In this document: piece after piece, positions 1 to 7,016 of the stretch | Position numbering within the stretch: position 1 is the first letter of the stretch | Layout of the letters: the number at the start of each line of letters is the position of its first letter | Assembly: GCA_002788755.1 (NCBI GenBank) | Contig: PFRW01000046.1 | Coordinates: 1 to 20,848 of the forward strand | Direction of reading: 5' to 3' | Origin: Candidatus Peregrinibacteria bacterium CG_4_9_14_0_2_um_filter_41_14 | Lineage (GTDB): Bacteria > Patescibacteriota > Gracilibacteria > UBA1369 > UM-FILTER-41-14 | DNA length: 20,848 nucleotides | Translations under genes and position numbers: made by a program | Notes under the pieces: generated by a model | The model's input: the letters and a program-made list of their open reading frames with translations, nothing else | Told to the model about the DNA's origin: nothing | Databases searched by the model: none

Positions 1-176
1 AAACTTCACGCGACCAATATGAAATCCGAACTCACAACCGACTAATCGACATCAAAGAGATCGCTCCACATACAATTGATTCGCTTACCAACCTCAATTT
101 ACCGACCGGCGTGAACATCGAAATCAAAATGCTTAACACCCCAGACGTAAAAGAAAAGAAAACTTCTAAAAAATAA
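1..176 (+). CDS. rpsJ: 30S ribosomal protein uS10, 3' part only
   Basis: This is the C-terminal part of uS10, a 30S head protein (NusE in antitermination complexes). The reading frame starts at base 3 and runs to the TAA at 174-176, giving 57 residues. Recognisable stretches are YEIRTHNRLIDI near the start and LNLPTGVNIEIKML near the end, both standard for the uS10 C-terminal half. After the conserved core there is a short lysine-rich tail (KEKKTSKK). The 5' half lies outside the window. uS10 is normally the first gene of the S10 operon, so this agrees with rplC next in line. The 130-base gap to rplC is unusually long for this operon and looks structured. Confidence 0.95.
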   Translation, partial: TSRDQYEIRTHNRLIDIKEIAPHTIDSLTNLNLPTGVNIEIKMLNTPDVKEKKTSKK

Positions 177-177
177 C

Positions 178-206
178 TTGACTTTGAGTAACCTCGCCAT
201 TACCAT
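178..206 (+). promoter_or_regulatory. possible internal promoter before rplC (weak)
   Basis: TTGACT at 178-183 and TACCAT at 201-206 are separated by 17 bases. The -35 box matches the sigma-70 consensus at 5 of 6 positions, the -10 at 4 of 6. The site overlaps the first folded domain of the rpsJ-rplC spacer, so promoter and RNA structure are competing explanations. If it is active, transcripts would start near base 213, inside that fold. Confidence 0.22.
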
Positions 207-283
207 TTGGCGGCTAATCAAAATTAGTAAAGTTACTCGCACGTTACGGGCTCCTAATAATTAGGAAACTAAAGATCTGTAAC
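186..283 (+). ncRNA. candidate structured leader RNA between rpsJ and rplC
   Basis: Domain 1 folds as a three-way junction. P1 pairs GAGTAAC (186-192) with GTTACTC (232-238). P2 pairs CGCCA (195-199) with TGGCG (208-212). P3 pairs CTAAT (214-218) with ATTAG (223-227) around a CAAA loop. Domain 2 pairs GTTACGGG (243-250) with TCTGTAAC (276-283), including two G-U pairs. It encloses hairpin TCCTA (252-256)/TAGGA (262-266) and a 9-nt one-sided loop (267-275). GTAAC occurs at 188 and 279 and GTTAC at 232 and 243, so the outer helices could exchange partners. Known r-protein operons are often controlled by such leaders, bound by one of their own products; that this one is regulatory is inference. 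I do not recognise it as a named motif. Confidence 0.45.
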
Positions 284-306
284 CATAAATTAACCTCTGC
301 TACACT

Positions 307-888
307 ATGCCAGGTATACTTGGAAAAAAGATCGGTATGACTCGAGTAGTCAACGAAGACGGAACAATGATTCCCGTTACAATTATCGAATGTGCGCCAA
401 ACATCATCACTCAAGTTAAGACAGAAGAGAAAGATGGTTACAACGCAATCGTCCTTGGTTGCTATGCTCTAAAAAATCCAACCAAAAACAGACGATTCCG
501 TCATTTAGGCGAATTCAAATGTGAAAATACTGAAGGATACGAAAAAGAAAACAATATCGATGTAAACGTTCTTAGCGACATTAAGACCGTTACAATCATG
601 TCTACATCAAAAGGTAAAGGTTTTCAGGGTGTAATCAAACGACACAACTTCTCACGCGGTCCAGAAAGTCATGGTTCACGTCATCACCGTCAACCAGGTT
701 CCATTGGTGCCTGTGCAATGCCGGGGCGTGTAATTAAAGGTAAAAAAATGGCTGGACGTATGGGTAGCGATCGAACCACACTAAAAAATATTCCGGTTGT
801 ATTAGTCGATGCAGCCAAAAACCTAGTTGCTGTTAAAGGTCCTATTCCAGGATCTATCAGTACTATCGTTAAATTAACAATCGAATAA
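307..888 (+). CDS. rplC: 50S ribosomal protein uL3
   Basis: uL3 binds domain VI of 23S rRNA early in 50S assembly and sends an extension toward the peptidyl-transferase centre. The N-terminus MPGILGKKIGMTRV is diagnostic. KGKGFQGVIKRHNF lies near residues 101-115 and SHGSRHHRQPGSIGA near 121-135, the conserved extended loop. At 193 residues it is somewhat shorter than the usual 205-210; the missing length appears to be in the external beta-barrel region before residue 100. The start is fixed by the conserved N-terminus. There is no Shine-Dalgarno sequence; the leader ends CTACACT. Only one base separates its TAA from the rplD start, so translation is probably coupled. Confidence 0.97.
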   Translation: MPGILGKKIGMTRVVNEDGTMIPVTIIECAPNIITQVKTEEKDGYNAIVLGCYALKNPTKNRRFRHLGEFKCENTEGYEKENNIDVNVLSDIKTVTIMSTSKGKGFQGVIKRHNFSRGPESHGSRHHRQPGSIGACAMPGRVIKGKKMAGRMGSDRTTLKNIPVVLVDAAKNLVAVKGPIPGSISTIVKLTIE

Positions 889-889
889 C

Positions 890-1522
890 ATGCAAGTAAT
901 AGTATACGACCAAAAAGGTAAAGAAGTTGAAAAGTTAACTTTGAATGAACAAATCTTTGGAATTGTTCCAAATGAAGAGTTGGTTCATCAAGCTTTAGTT
1001 CGACAACATGCCAATGCTCGAATAGCTACTGCTCAAGTTAAAGGCCGCAGTGATGTTCGTGGTGGTGGACGCAAGCCTTACCGTCAAAAAGGTACAGGTC
1101 GCGCTCGTCAAGGTTCAATTAGAGCACCTCATTACGTAGGTGGTGGTGTTGTTTTCGGTCCAACAACTGACCGTAACTACACTAAGCAAATGCCAAAAAA
1201 GCAACGTCGTAAAGCTCTATTCAGTGCTTTATCTTCAAAAGCTGCAGCCAATGCTATTATTGTTCTCGATAAATACGTAGACAAAGACGAAAAGACAAAG
1301 AATTTCGCCACAACATTGTCTTTGTTACCAATGACAAGAAACGCCCTTGTGGTTACCGATCGCCAAACTAAAGATTTGATTAACCGAGTTAGCGGCAATC
1401 TACCAGAAGTAAAAACAATTTTGACTCAATACTTAAACATTGCCGACCTACTTAAGTACAGAACAATCATTTTCCTCAAAGATTCCCTATTAGAAATCGA
1501 CTCTATCTTCTTAAACCAGTAA
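890..1522 (+). CDS. rplD: 50S ribosomal protein uL4
   Basis: uL4 binds domain I of 23S rRNA and lines the exit-tunnel constriction. In some bacteria it also represses its own operon. The tunnel loop signature, GGGRKPYRQKGTGRARQGS, is at about residues 58-76, followed by a glycine-rich stretch PHYVGGGVVFGP. Length, 210 aa, is typical. It starts one base after the rplC stop, so no room exists for a separate ribosome-binding site. The C-terminal end (SLLEIDSIFLNQ) is less conserved. Whether this uL4 controls the operon through the structured spacer at 186-283 is an open and testable idea. Confidence 0.96.
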   Translation: MQVIVYDQKGKEVEKLTLNEQIFGIVPNEELVHQALVRQHANARIATAQVKGRSDVRGGGRKPYRQKGTGRARQGSIRAPHYVGGGVVFGPTTDRNYTKQMPKKQRRKALFSALSSKAAANAIIVLDKYVDKDEKTKNFATTLSLLPMTRNALVVTDRQTKDLINRVSGNLPEVKTILTQYLNIADLLKYRTIIFLKDSLLEIDSIFLNQ

Positions 1523-1525
1523 GCA

Positions 1526-1819
1526 ATGCAAACTAATTACATTATCAAACCGGTAGTTACAGAAAAGTCTGTAAGCCAAGGCGAAGCCAACAAGTTTACA
1601 TTCCTGGTTCGCAACGATGCTACTAAGGTAGCCATCTCTCAACAATTGATCGAAATCTACGGTGTTGTACCAACAAAAGTTAACATGCAAAAGCTTCCTG
1701 CCAAACATCGTACGGCTGGTCGTCAAGTAATTAACAAGCGTAAGGCACACAAACGTGCAATTGTTACCTTCCCTGCCAATTCCAACATTGATCTATTCAA
1801 AACGAAAGCTAAGAAATAA
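1526..1819 (+). CDS. rplW: 50S ribosomal protein uL23
   Basis: uL23 sits at the tunnel exit and is the docking point for trigger factor and SRP. The N-terminus IIKPVVTEKSVSQ and the following KFTFLVRNDATKVAISQQLIEIYGV are the family core. The length, 97 aa, is normal for bacteria. It lies three bases downstream of rplD and 24 bases upstream of rplB. The usual basic loop is present in the second half (KHRTAGRQVINKRKAHKRA). No Shine-Dalgarno sequence precedes the ATG. Confidence 0.95.
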   Translation: MQTNYIIKPVVTEKSVSQGEANKFTFLVRNDATKVAISQQLIEIYGVVPTKVNMQKLPAKHRTAGRQVINKRKAHKRAIVTFPANSNIDLFKTKAKK

Positions 1820-1843
1820 TTATAACTGCTAATCATAACTACT

Positions 1844-2671
1844 ATGGCTCTTAAGAAATTCAAACCGACTACTCCAGGAAGACGTCAAATGTCTGTTGCT
1901 TCCTTTGAGCAATTAACAACGAGTAAACCAACTGGTAAAACTGTTTCTAAAAAAAGCAACGCCGGCCGTAACAATACAGGTCGACTAACTGTTCGTCACC
2001 GTGGTGGTGGACACAAACGTCGTTACCGAGTAATCGATTTCGACCGAACTGCTAAACTAAACATCCCAGGAAAGGTTACGGCTATTGAATACGATCCAAA
2101 TCGAACAGCATACATTATGTTAGTAACTTATGTTGATGGTGACAAACGTTATCACATTGCACCAGAAGGCATTCAACTAGACGACCAAGTCATTACCGCC
2201 AAAATGGGTAAGATTAAGAAAGGGTCACGATACCAGCTACGAAATATCCCTGTCGGATATAGTATCTATAATATCGAACTAATTCCTGGTAAAGGTGGAC
2301 AAATCGTTCGCTCTGCCGGCGCATCAGCTAAATTAGTTTCACTCGAAGGTCCATACGCACAAGTTCAAATGACTTCTAGTGAAATACGATTATTTCAAAA
2401 AGATTCATACGCAACAATCGGTGAAGTAAGTAATGCCGAACACAGCAACCTCGTAATTGGTAAAGCTGGTCGTATGCGCTGGATGGGACGACGTCCGCAA
2501 GTCCGTGGTAAAGCCATGAATCCAATTGACCATCCGCATGGTGGTGGTGAAGGTGGAAGTCCAATTGGTCTTATCCATCCAAAAACTCCATGGGGTGCAC
2601 CAGCGTTGGGGCACAAAACCAGAAGAAGAAAAGAAACAAATAAATGGATCGTTAAACGTCGAAAGAAATAA
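1844..2671 (+). CDS. rplB: 50S ribosomal protein uL2
   Basis: uL2 is one of the most conserved ribosomal proteins; it helps subunit association and shapes the peptidyl-transferase centre. The family signature containing H230-P-H232 followed by GGGEGGSPIG is intact; the first histidine matches the conserved His229 of E. coli. The length, 275 aa, is standard. The N-terminus (MALKKFKPTTPGRRQMSV) fixes the start. Its leader contains the 12-mer ATAACTGCTAAT (1822-1833), seen again before rpsK, and AACTACT directly before ATG. It is followed by a 59-base gap before rpsS. Confidence 0.98.
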   Translation: MALKKFKPTTPGRRQMSVASFEQLTTSKPTGKTVSKKSNAGRNNTGRLTVRHRGGGHKRRYRVIDFDRTAKLNIPGKVTAIEYDPNRTAYIMLVTYVDGDKRYHIAPEGIQLDDQVITAKMGKIKKGSRYQLRNIPVGYSIYNIELIPGKGGQIVRSAGASAKLVSLEGPYAQVQMTSSEIRLFQKDSYATIGEVSNAEHSNLVIGKAGRMRWMGRRPQVRGKAMNPIDHPHGGGEGGSPIGLIHPKTPWGAPALGHKTRRRKETNKWIVKRRKK

Positions 2672-2677
2672 ATAAAC

Positions 2678-2714
2678 TTGAAATTTGATTAATAAACCGC
2701 TAAAAAGCATTAGC
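2678..2714 (+). promoter_or_regulatory. possible weak promoter and small hairpin before rpsS
   Basis: TTGAAA (2678-2683) and TAAAAA (2701-2706) are 17 bases apart, a weak sigma-70-like pair in one of the longer intra-operon gaps (59 bases). The -10 has the same GCTAAAA context as the better candidates before infA and the ATPase gene. GCTAA (2699-2703) and TTAGC (2710-2714) can also pair into a 5-bp hairpin that overlaps the -10. Either reading is tentative. Confidence 0.22.
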
Positions 2715-2730
2715 ACTTAACTAAACAACT

Positions 2731-3000
2731 ATGGCACGCAGCTCAAAAAAAGGTCCCTATGTAGATCCAAAACTAATGAAGAAAATCATCGCAATGGTTA
2801 CTATTGGGGAAAAACGTATCATTAAAACTTGGGCACGCCGCTCAGATATCGCTCCAGAATTTGTAGGTTTCACATTCGCAGTTCACAATGGCCAACAACA
2901 TATTCCGGTATTCGTATCTGAAAACATGGTTGGACATAAACTCGGAGAATTCTCCCCTACTCGCAAGTTTAAAGGCCATGGTGGAAAAATGGCCAAATAA
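2731..3000 (+). CDS. rpsS: 30S ribosomal protein uS19
   Basis: uS19 sits in the 30S head next to uS13 and contacts the A-site finger. MARSSKKGPYVDPKLMKKI at the start and the run from RRSDIAPEFVGF to GEFSPTRKFKGHGG are family hallmarks. Its 89 residues match the usual 90 or so. It ends in two in-frame stops, TAA TAA. The leader contains TTAACTA 7 bases before ATG and no purine-rich ribosome-binding site. Confidence 0.97.
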   Translation: MARSSKKGPYVDPKLMKKIIAMVTIGEKRIIKTWARRSDIAPEFVGFTFAVHNGQQHIPVFVSENMVGHKLGEFSPTRKFKGHGGKMAK

Positions 3001-3026
3001 TAATTCTAATTAACTAATTTATAGAA

Positions 3027-3407
3027 ATGAAAGCACGACTTAGTAACGCTCGCATATCACCAAAAAAAATGAACCTAGTTGCAGGACTTATTCGCCGAGC
3101 AGATGTTAACAAAGCAGCTCAACTTCTTAAATTTACAAACAAAAAAGCCGCAGGAATTCTTTTAAAGCTATTGGAATCTGCAATCGCTAACGCTGTTAAT
3201 AACTTTGACCAAAAACGCGACGAACTTATTATTGATGAAATCAAGGTAACCAAAGGTTCAACTTACACTCGCGCAATGCCTGCCTCTCGTGGTCGCTCTA
3301 ATCCTATTAAAAAAGTAAACTCTCATGTAACTTTTTTCCTAAAGGCACAAACAGTAGTCAAAAAGGCAGCCAAAAAGACAGCCGAGAAGGCTGCTGTTAC
3401 TCAATAA
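3027..3407 (+). CDS. rplV: 50S ribosomal protein uL22
   Basis: uL22 lines the nascent-chain tunnel and binds all domains of 23S rRNA. The N-terminus MKARLSNARISPKKMNLVAG is typical, as is TRAMPASRGRSNPIKK near residues 90-105, which belongs to the tunnel hairpin. At 126 aa it exceeds the common 110-115 because of a lysine/alanine-rich tail from about residue 110 (KKAAKKTAEKAA). Similar low-complexity tails occur here on rpsE and rplQ. The start is set by the conserved N-terminus. Confidence 0.95.
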   Translation: MKARLSNARISPKKMNLVAGLIRRADVNKAAQLLKFTNKKAAGILLKLLESAIANAVNNFDQKRDELIIDEIKVTKGSTYTRAMPASRGRSNPIKKVNSHVTFFLKAQTVVKKAAKKTAEKAAVTQ

Positions 3408-3426
3408 TTAACCTCTAAACTTTACT

Positions 3427-4083
3427 ATGGGCCAGAAAGTACATCCAGTTGGAATGCGTATCGGAATTAATAGAGGATGGAACTCTAGTTGGTTCGGAAC
3501 AAAACGTAATTACGCCAGCTTATTACATCAAGAACTTAGAATCCGCGAATATCTAGATACCCAATTTAACGGGTTAGGAGTCTCATACGTTGAACTTGCT
3601 CAAAACAACAACATCGTTGACCTTAAGATCCATACCGCTAAACCAGGCTTAATCATTGGTCAACAAGGAGCTAAAATCGAAGAACTTAAAGAAAAACTAC
3701 ACAGTAAATTCAACTTAAACTTTAGTATCGAAGTAATCGAAATTAGAAAACCCGCTATCGATGCAGCAATTGTTGCAGACAGTATCGCTAAACAACTAGA
3801 ACGTCGTATCTCTTACCGACGTGCCTGTAAAGCTGCCATTGAAAAAGCAATGGAGCAAGGTGCCAAAGGTATCAAAATTAGTTTGGGTGGTCGTCTTAAC
3901 GGCGTAGAAATTGCACGAAGTGAATTCTTTACTCGTGGCAAAATCCCTCTACATACATTACGTGCCGATATCGATTACAAAAATGTTAGAGCGCAAACCA
4001 CATACGGTGCAATCGGCATTAAAGTTTGGGTTTATCACGGTGAAGTTTTCGATCGTTCAGCCAAAAAAGAAACTTCCAAATAA
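3427..4083 (+). CDS. rpsC: 30S ribosomal protein uS3
   Basis: uS3 forms the mRNA entry channel with uS4 and uS5 and has mRNA helicase activity. MGQKVHPVGMRIGI opens the protein. A KH domain contains KPGLIIGQQGAKIEELKEKL near residues 72-91, with GQQG as the GxxG loop. The C-terminal domain contains GRLNGVEIARSEFF and GKIPLHTLRADIDY. At 218 aa it is typical. It ends with tandem stops TAA TAA. The following 57-base gap carries a promoter-like sequence. Confidence 0.97.
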   Translation: MGQKVHPVGMRIGINRGWNSSWFGTKRNYASLLHQELRIREYLDTQFNGLGVSYVELAQNNNIVDLKIHTAKPGLIIGQQGAKIEELKEKLHSKFNLNFSIEVIEIRKPAIDAAIVADSIAKQLERRISYRRACKAAIEKAMEQGAKGIKISLGGRLNGVEIARSEFFTRGKIPLHTLRADIDYKNVRAQTTYGAIGIKVWVYHGEVFDRSAKKETSK

Positions 4084-4088
4084 TAATA

Positions 4089-4116
4089 TTGCCAAAACTA
4101 ACTTTCTCTATATAAT
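4089..4116 (+). promoter_or_regulatory. candidate internal promoter before rplP
   Basis: TTGCCA (4089-4094) and a perfect -10, TATAAT (4111-4116), are 16 bases apart. The predicted transcript start near 4123 would leave a leader of about 18 bases before the rplP ATG at 4141. The 57-base gap is longer than most gaps in this operon. It may boost the second half of the S10 operon. Confidence 0.45.
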
Positions 4117-4140
4117 CATTACACTTTTTGCTCCAAAATC

Positions 4141-4563
4141 ATGTTACTACCTAAAAAACTAAAACATAGAAAGACTCATCGCTTAAGAGGAAAACGCGCT
4201 GGTATGTCTAAAAACGGCAATACTATTGCCTTCGGACGTTTCGGAATTAAAGCAATGGGGCAAGCGGAAATTACTTCTCGTCAAATCGAGTCTGCACGTC
4301 GTGCTATCGCTCGTGCAATCAAACGTGGTGGCAAAGTTTGGATCCGTATATTCCCACAAAAGCCAATCACACGTAAAGGTGCAGAAGTACCAATGGGTAG
4401 TGGTAAAGGTGCTCTAGATCATTACGCAATTGATATTAAACCAGGTCGCATTTTGTTTGAAATGGATGGTGTTGAAGAAACAATTGCAAGAGCTGCCCTT
4501 AAGCTAGCAATCTACAAATTACCAATCAAATGCAAAGTAGTTGACCGTGATGCCATTAATTAA
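4141..4563 (+). CDS. rplP: 50S ribosomal protein uL16
   Basis: uL16 organises the A site and is added late in 50S assembly. MLLPKKLKHRKTHRLRGKRAG and the motif RIFPQKPITRKGAEVPMGSG (about residues 69-88) are characteristic; the latter is the loop near the peptidyl-transferase centre. Its 140 aa is normal. Predicted transcripts from the TATAAT-containing promoter upstream would start close to this gene. The start codon is preceded by AAAATC, with no Shine-Dalgarno sequence. Confidence 0.97.
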   Translation: MLLPKKLKHRKTHRLRGKRAGMSKNGNTIAFGRFGIKAMGQAEITSRQIESARRAIARAIKRGGKVWIRIFPQKPITRKGAEVPMGSGKGALDHYAIDIKPGRILFEMDGVEETIARAALKLAIYKLPIKCKVVDRDAIN

Positions 4564-4571
4564 TACACACT

Positions 4572-4781
4572 ATGTCTAAATCAGAAAATGACGTAAAAGC
4601 CTTCTCCGATAGCGAACTAGGCAAAGAAATCATCAAAACCGAATCAGAACTATACGAATTAGGTATCTCAATTCGATCCAATCAATCAAATGATTTAAAA
4701 AATTATCACAACCTCAAGAAACGCAGAGCACGACTTAAGACCGAACAATCTGCACGCCGTATCCAAAAAGAAGCGGCATAA
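4572..4781 (+). CDS. rpmC: 50S ribosomal protein uL29
   Basis: uL29 is a small helical-hairpin protein near the tunnel exit, next to uL23. It has 69 residues, charged and helical, with the conserved second-helix pattern NYHNLKKRRARLKTE near residues 44-58. Family members diverge strongly at the N-terminus; here it is serine- and acid-rich (MSKSENDVKAFSDSEL). The position between rplP and rpsQ makes the assignment firm. It begins 8 bases after the rplP stop. Confidence 0.93.
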   Translation: MSKSENDVKAFSDSELGKEIIKTESELYELGISIRSNQSNDLKNYHNLKKRRARLKTEQSARRIQKEAA

Positions 4782-4808
4782 TCATAAATAACATAACCCT
4801 GAGCACTT

Positions 4809-5039
4809 ATGCGTTCAAAAACTGGTGTAGTCATCTCGAATAAAATGGAAAAAACAATCGTAGTTGGAGTTAGTTATTCAAAGCTGCACCCTCTATATAA
4901 AAAAGCGTATACTGAACAAAATAAGTTCTATGCTCATGATCCTGAAGGTAAATTCCAAATTGGTGATGCAGTAACAATCTACGAGTGCCGCCCACTAAGT
5001 AAGACTAAAAGATGGACTGTTATACCTCCTCAAAAATAA
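4809..5039 (+). CDS. rpsQ: 30S ribosomal protein uS17
   Basis: uS17 is a primary 16S-binding protein with an OB fold in the 30S body. GVVISNKMEKTIVVGV (about residues 6-21) and the later IGDAVTIYECRPLSKTKRW (about 51-69) are the family signature. Its length, 76 aa, is slightly below the usual 80-85. It is located between rpmC and rplN in the standard order. The leader CCTGAGCACTT lacks a purine-rich ribosome-binding site. Confidence 0.96.
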   Translation: MRSKTGVVISNKMEKTIVVGVSYSKLHPLYKKAYTEQNKFYAHDPEGKFQIGDAVTIYECRPLSKTKRWTVIPPQK

Positions 5040-5060
5040 CGTTAACTGTAACTAATTGCC

Positions 5061-5435
5061 ATGATTCAAACACAAACATTACTAAAAGTAGCGGACAACT
5101 CTGGAGCCAAGGTCGTACAATGTATTAAAGTATTAGGTGGTTCTAAGAAAAGATATGCCAGAATTGGCGATATTATCGTCGTATCAGTTAAACAAGCAAC
5201 TCCAGGTGGTACTGTTAAAAAGAAAGCAGTAGAAAAGGCCGTGGTTGTGCGTACTACTAAAGAAATTTCTCGTAAAGATGGTTCTTACATCCGTTTCGAT
5301 GAAAACGCAGTTGTAATTGTAAATAAAGACAATCAACCAAAAGCAACTCGTGTATTTGGACCTGTAGCTCGTGAACTACGTGAAGAAAGTGGTAAATTTC
5401 AAAAAATTATCAGTCTGGCACCAGAAGTACTTTAA
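5061..5435 (+). CDS. rplN: 50S ribosomal protein uL14
   Basis: uL14 is at the subunit interface, contacts bL19 and forms bridges to the 30S; silencing factor RsfS binds it in other bacteria. MIQTQTLLKVADNSGAKVVQ and the run KATRVFGPVARELRE near the C-terminus are diagnostic. It has 124 residues compared with the usual 122. A TAACTAAT element ends 6 bases before the ATG. rplX begins 13 bases after the stop. Confidence 0.97.
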   Translation: MIQTQTLLKVADNSGAKVVQCIKVLGGSKKRYARIGDIIVVSVKQATPGGTVKKKAVEKAVVVRTTKEISRKDGSYIRFDENAVVIVNKDNQPKATRVFGPVARELREESGKFQKIISLAPEVL

Positions 5436-5448
5436 TCAAACAATTATC

Positions 5449-5757
5449 ATGAAAATTAAAACCGGAGATCAAGTCATCGTAATCAGTGGAGCTAACAAAG
5501 GTAAGCAAGGTAAAGTTATGCGAGTTATTAAGACAGCTGATCGTATCGTGGTTGAAAAGGTAAACGTACGCAAACGACATGTACGTCGTGGCCCTAACCA
5601 ACCAGGTCAAATCGTGGAATTCGAAGCATCAATTCATGTTTCCAACGTCAGCATCATCGACCCCAAAACAAGCAAGCCTACTCGTATCGGCTACCAGAAG
5701 CTAGAAAACGGTAAAAAGATCAGAATTGCAAAAAAATCTGGACAAGAACTAAAATAA
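5449..5757 (+). CDS. rplX: 50S ribosomal protein uL24
   Basis: uL24 initiates 50S assembly and has a KOW domain. MKIKTGDQVIVISGANKGKQ with GKVMRVI is the KOW motif, at residues 1-26. The frame is open further upstream (from 5371), but that would overlap rplN by 65 bases and add unrelated residues. The ATG at 5449 fits the family N-terminus and gives 102 aa, the usual length. KVNVRKRHVRRGPNQPGQI follows at about residues 38-56. Confidence 0.95.
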   Translation: MKIKTGDQVIVISGANKGKQGKVMRVIKTADRIVVEKVNVRKRHVRRGPNQPGQIVEFEASIHVSNVSIIDPKTSKPTRIGYQKLENGKKIRIAKKSGQELK

Positions 5758-5789
5758 CGCTAATATACATCCCACTTAACTAAAGCCCA

Positions 5790-6350
5790 ATGGCAGAAGC
5801 AATCGCATTACATCAACGGTTTAAAAAGGAAATTCTCCCTGAATTACAAAAAAAGCTTAACAAAAGCACAGTTGCCGCTGTACCTCAAGTTACAAAAGTG
5901 GTACTAAACGTCGGAATTGGTCGATTTAAAGAAGACAAAAAAATGGTAGCTGAAATTGTTGAAAATATGACAGCTATTGCCGGTCAAAAACCAATCCTTA
6001 ATAAATCTCGTAAAGCGATCTCAAACTTCAAACTTCGTATTGGAATGCCTGTAGGTATTAAAGTTACATTACGTGGTGAAAAAATGTACAACTTCCTAAA
6101 CAAACTGATAAACGTAGTCTTCCCTCGTATTCGCGATTTCCGTGGCTTCTCTGAAAAGAGTTTTGATGGAAATGGTAATCTTTCGATCGGAATCAAGGAG
6201 CACACAGTTTTCCCGGAAGTGCTACAAGTAGACAGTACGAGAATTCACGGCGTTCAAATTACAATTCATACAACTGCAACTAACGACGCAGATGCACATG
6301 AGCTAATGAAACTTTTCAAATTCCCTTTCCGAAAATTAACTACTCAATAA
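5790..6350 (+). CDS. rplE: 50S ribosomal protein uL5
   Basis: uL5 forms part of the central protuberance and binds 5S rRNA. Signatures are VPQVTKVVLNVGIGRFKEDKK near residues 30-50, then AGQKPILNKSRKAISNFKLR and GMPVGIKVTLRGEKMY. The length of 186 aa is near the usual 179. The N-terminus (MAEAIALHQRFKKEI) is a little longer than in E. coli. The leader contains TTAACTAAA 7-8 bases before ATG. Confidence 0.97.
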   Translation: MAEAIALHQRFKKEILPELQKKLNKSTVAAVPQVTKVVLNVGIGRFKEDKKMVAEIVENMTAIAGQKPILNKSRKAISNFKLRIGMPVGIKVTLRGEKMYNFLNKLINVVFPRIRDFRGFSEKSFDGNGNLSIGIKEHTVFPEVLQVDSTRIHGVQITIHTTATNDADAHELMKLFKFPFRKLTTQ

Positions 6351-6364
6351 CTACTACCTTATTT

Positions 6365-6589
6365 ATGGCTAAGACATCGATGATCGCCAGAGCGCGAAAA
6401 TTACAACGGAAACAACTAAGTGCATTTGCTGCTGGTAAAAAACTTGAAAAATCCACAAGTGTCTTCAATGTCTGTCAATTATGCGGTCGTACTCGTGGTT
6501 ACATGCGTCGATTCCAAATGTGTCGCATCTGCTTCCGTCAACGTGCCCGTAAAGGAGAAATTATGGGTGTAAAGAAATCTTCTTGGTAG
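6365..6589 (+). CDS. rpsN: 30S ribosomal protein uS14, zinc-binding type
   Basis: uS14 is in the 30S head. This is the zinc-ribbon form: C37-x2-C40 and C53-x2-C56 are all present in the order CQLC then CRIC. Zinc-type uS14 is normally 61 aa; this one is 74 because of an extra N-terminal stretch (MAKTSMIARARKLQ, then lysine/alanine-rich). The C-terminus GEIMGVKKSSW is typical. It is one of only five genes here ending in TAG. Confidence 0.95.
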   Translation: MAKTSMIARARKLQRKQLSAFAAGKKLEKSTSVFNVCQLCGRTRGYMRRFQMCRICFRQRARKGEIMGVKKSSW

Positions 6590-6608
6590 AAATTAACTTC
6601 AATATCAC

Positions 6609-6995
6609 ATGTATACTGATACAATCGCAGATCTATTAACTAGAATCCGAAACGCACAACATGCGCGTCAAGATGCTACTATGGTTCCCCACTCTAACGA
6701 AAAGGAATCAATCCTAAAGGTTCTCAAAGAAAACGGCTATGTAATGGATTACGAAATCATTCCAGGCGACAACAACAAGAAAAACATCAAGGTACTATTA
6801 GACGCTGCAAAACGAAATACAGTCCTAAAACGTGTTAGTACTCCAGGTCAACGTATCTACAAACAAGCTTCCGAAATCAAAATGGTTAAATCCGGTATCG
6901 GGATTAACATCATTTCTACCTCAAAAGGAGTAATGACAGGCAAAGAAGCTAAAAAGCAAAATCTAGGTGGAGAAGTAATCTGCCAAGTATATTAA
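6609..6995 (+). CDS. rpsH: 30S ribosomal protein uS8
   Basis: uS8 is a primary binder of 16S helix 21 and represses the spc operon in E. coli. TIADLLTRIRNAQHARQ (about residues 5-21) and the C-terminal ISTSKGVMTGKEAKKQNLGG plus EVICQVY are family signatures. It has 128 residues, as usual. It terminates with tandem TAA TAA. The leader before ATG reads AACTTCAATATCAC, pyrimidine-rich and without a Shine-Dalgarno sequence. Confidence 0.97.
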   Translation: MYTDTIADLLTRIRNAQHARQDATMVPHSNEKESILKVLKENGYVMDYEIIPGDNNKKNIKVLLDAAKRNTVLKRVSTPGQRIYKQASEIKMVKSGIGINIISTSKGVMTGKEAKKQNLGGEVICQVY

Positions 6996-7016
6996 TAACT
7001 AATTTACCTCATTATC

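Noticed and set aside
177..306. tRNA in the rpsJ-rplC gap
   Set aside because: Although folded, it lacks the acceptor stem, T-arm consensus and anticodon arrangement of a tRNA.
3911..4162. Open frame overlapping the end of rpsC and start of rplP
   Set aside because: It is an alternate-frame shadow of rpsC plus intergenic sequence, with no recognisable domain.
5371..5448. Longer rplX frame starting at 5371
   Set aside because: It would overlap rplN by 65 bases, and the extra residues match nothing in uL24; the ATG at 5449 fits the family N-terminus.
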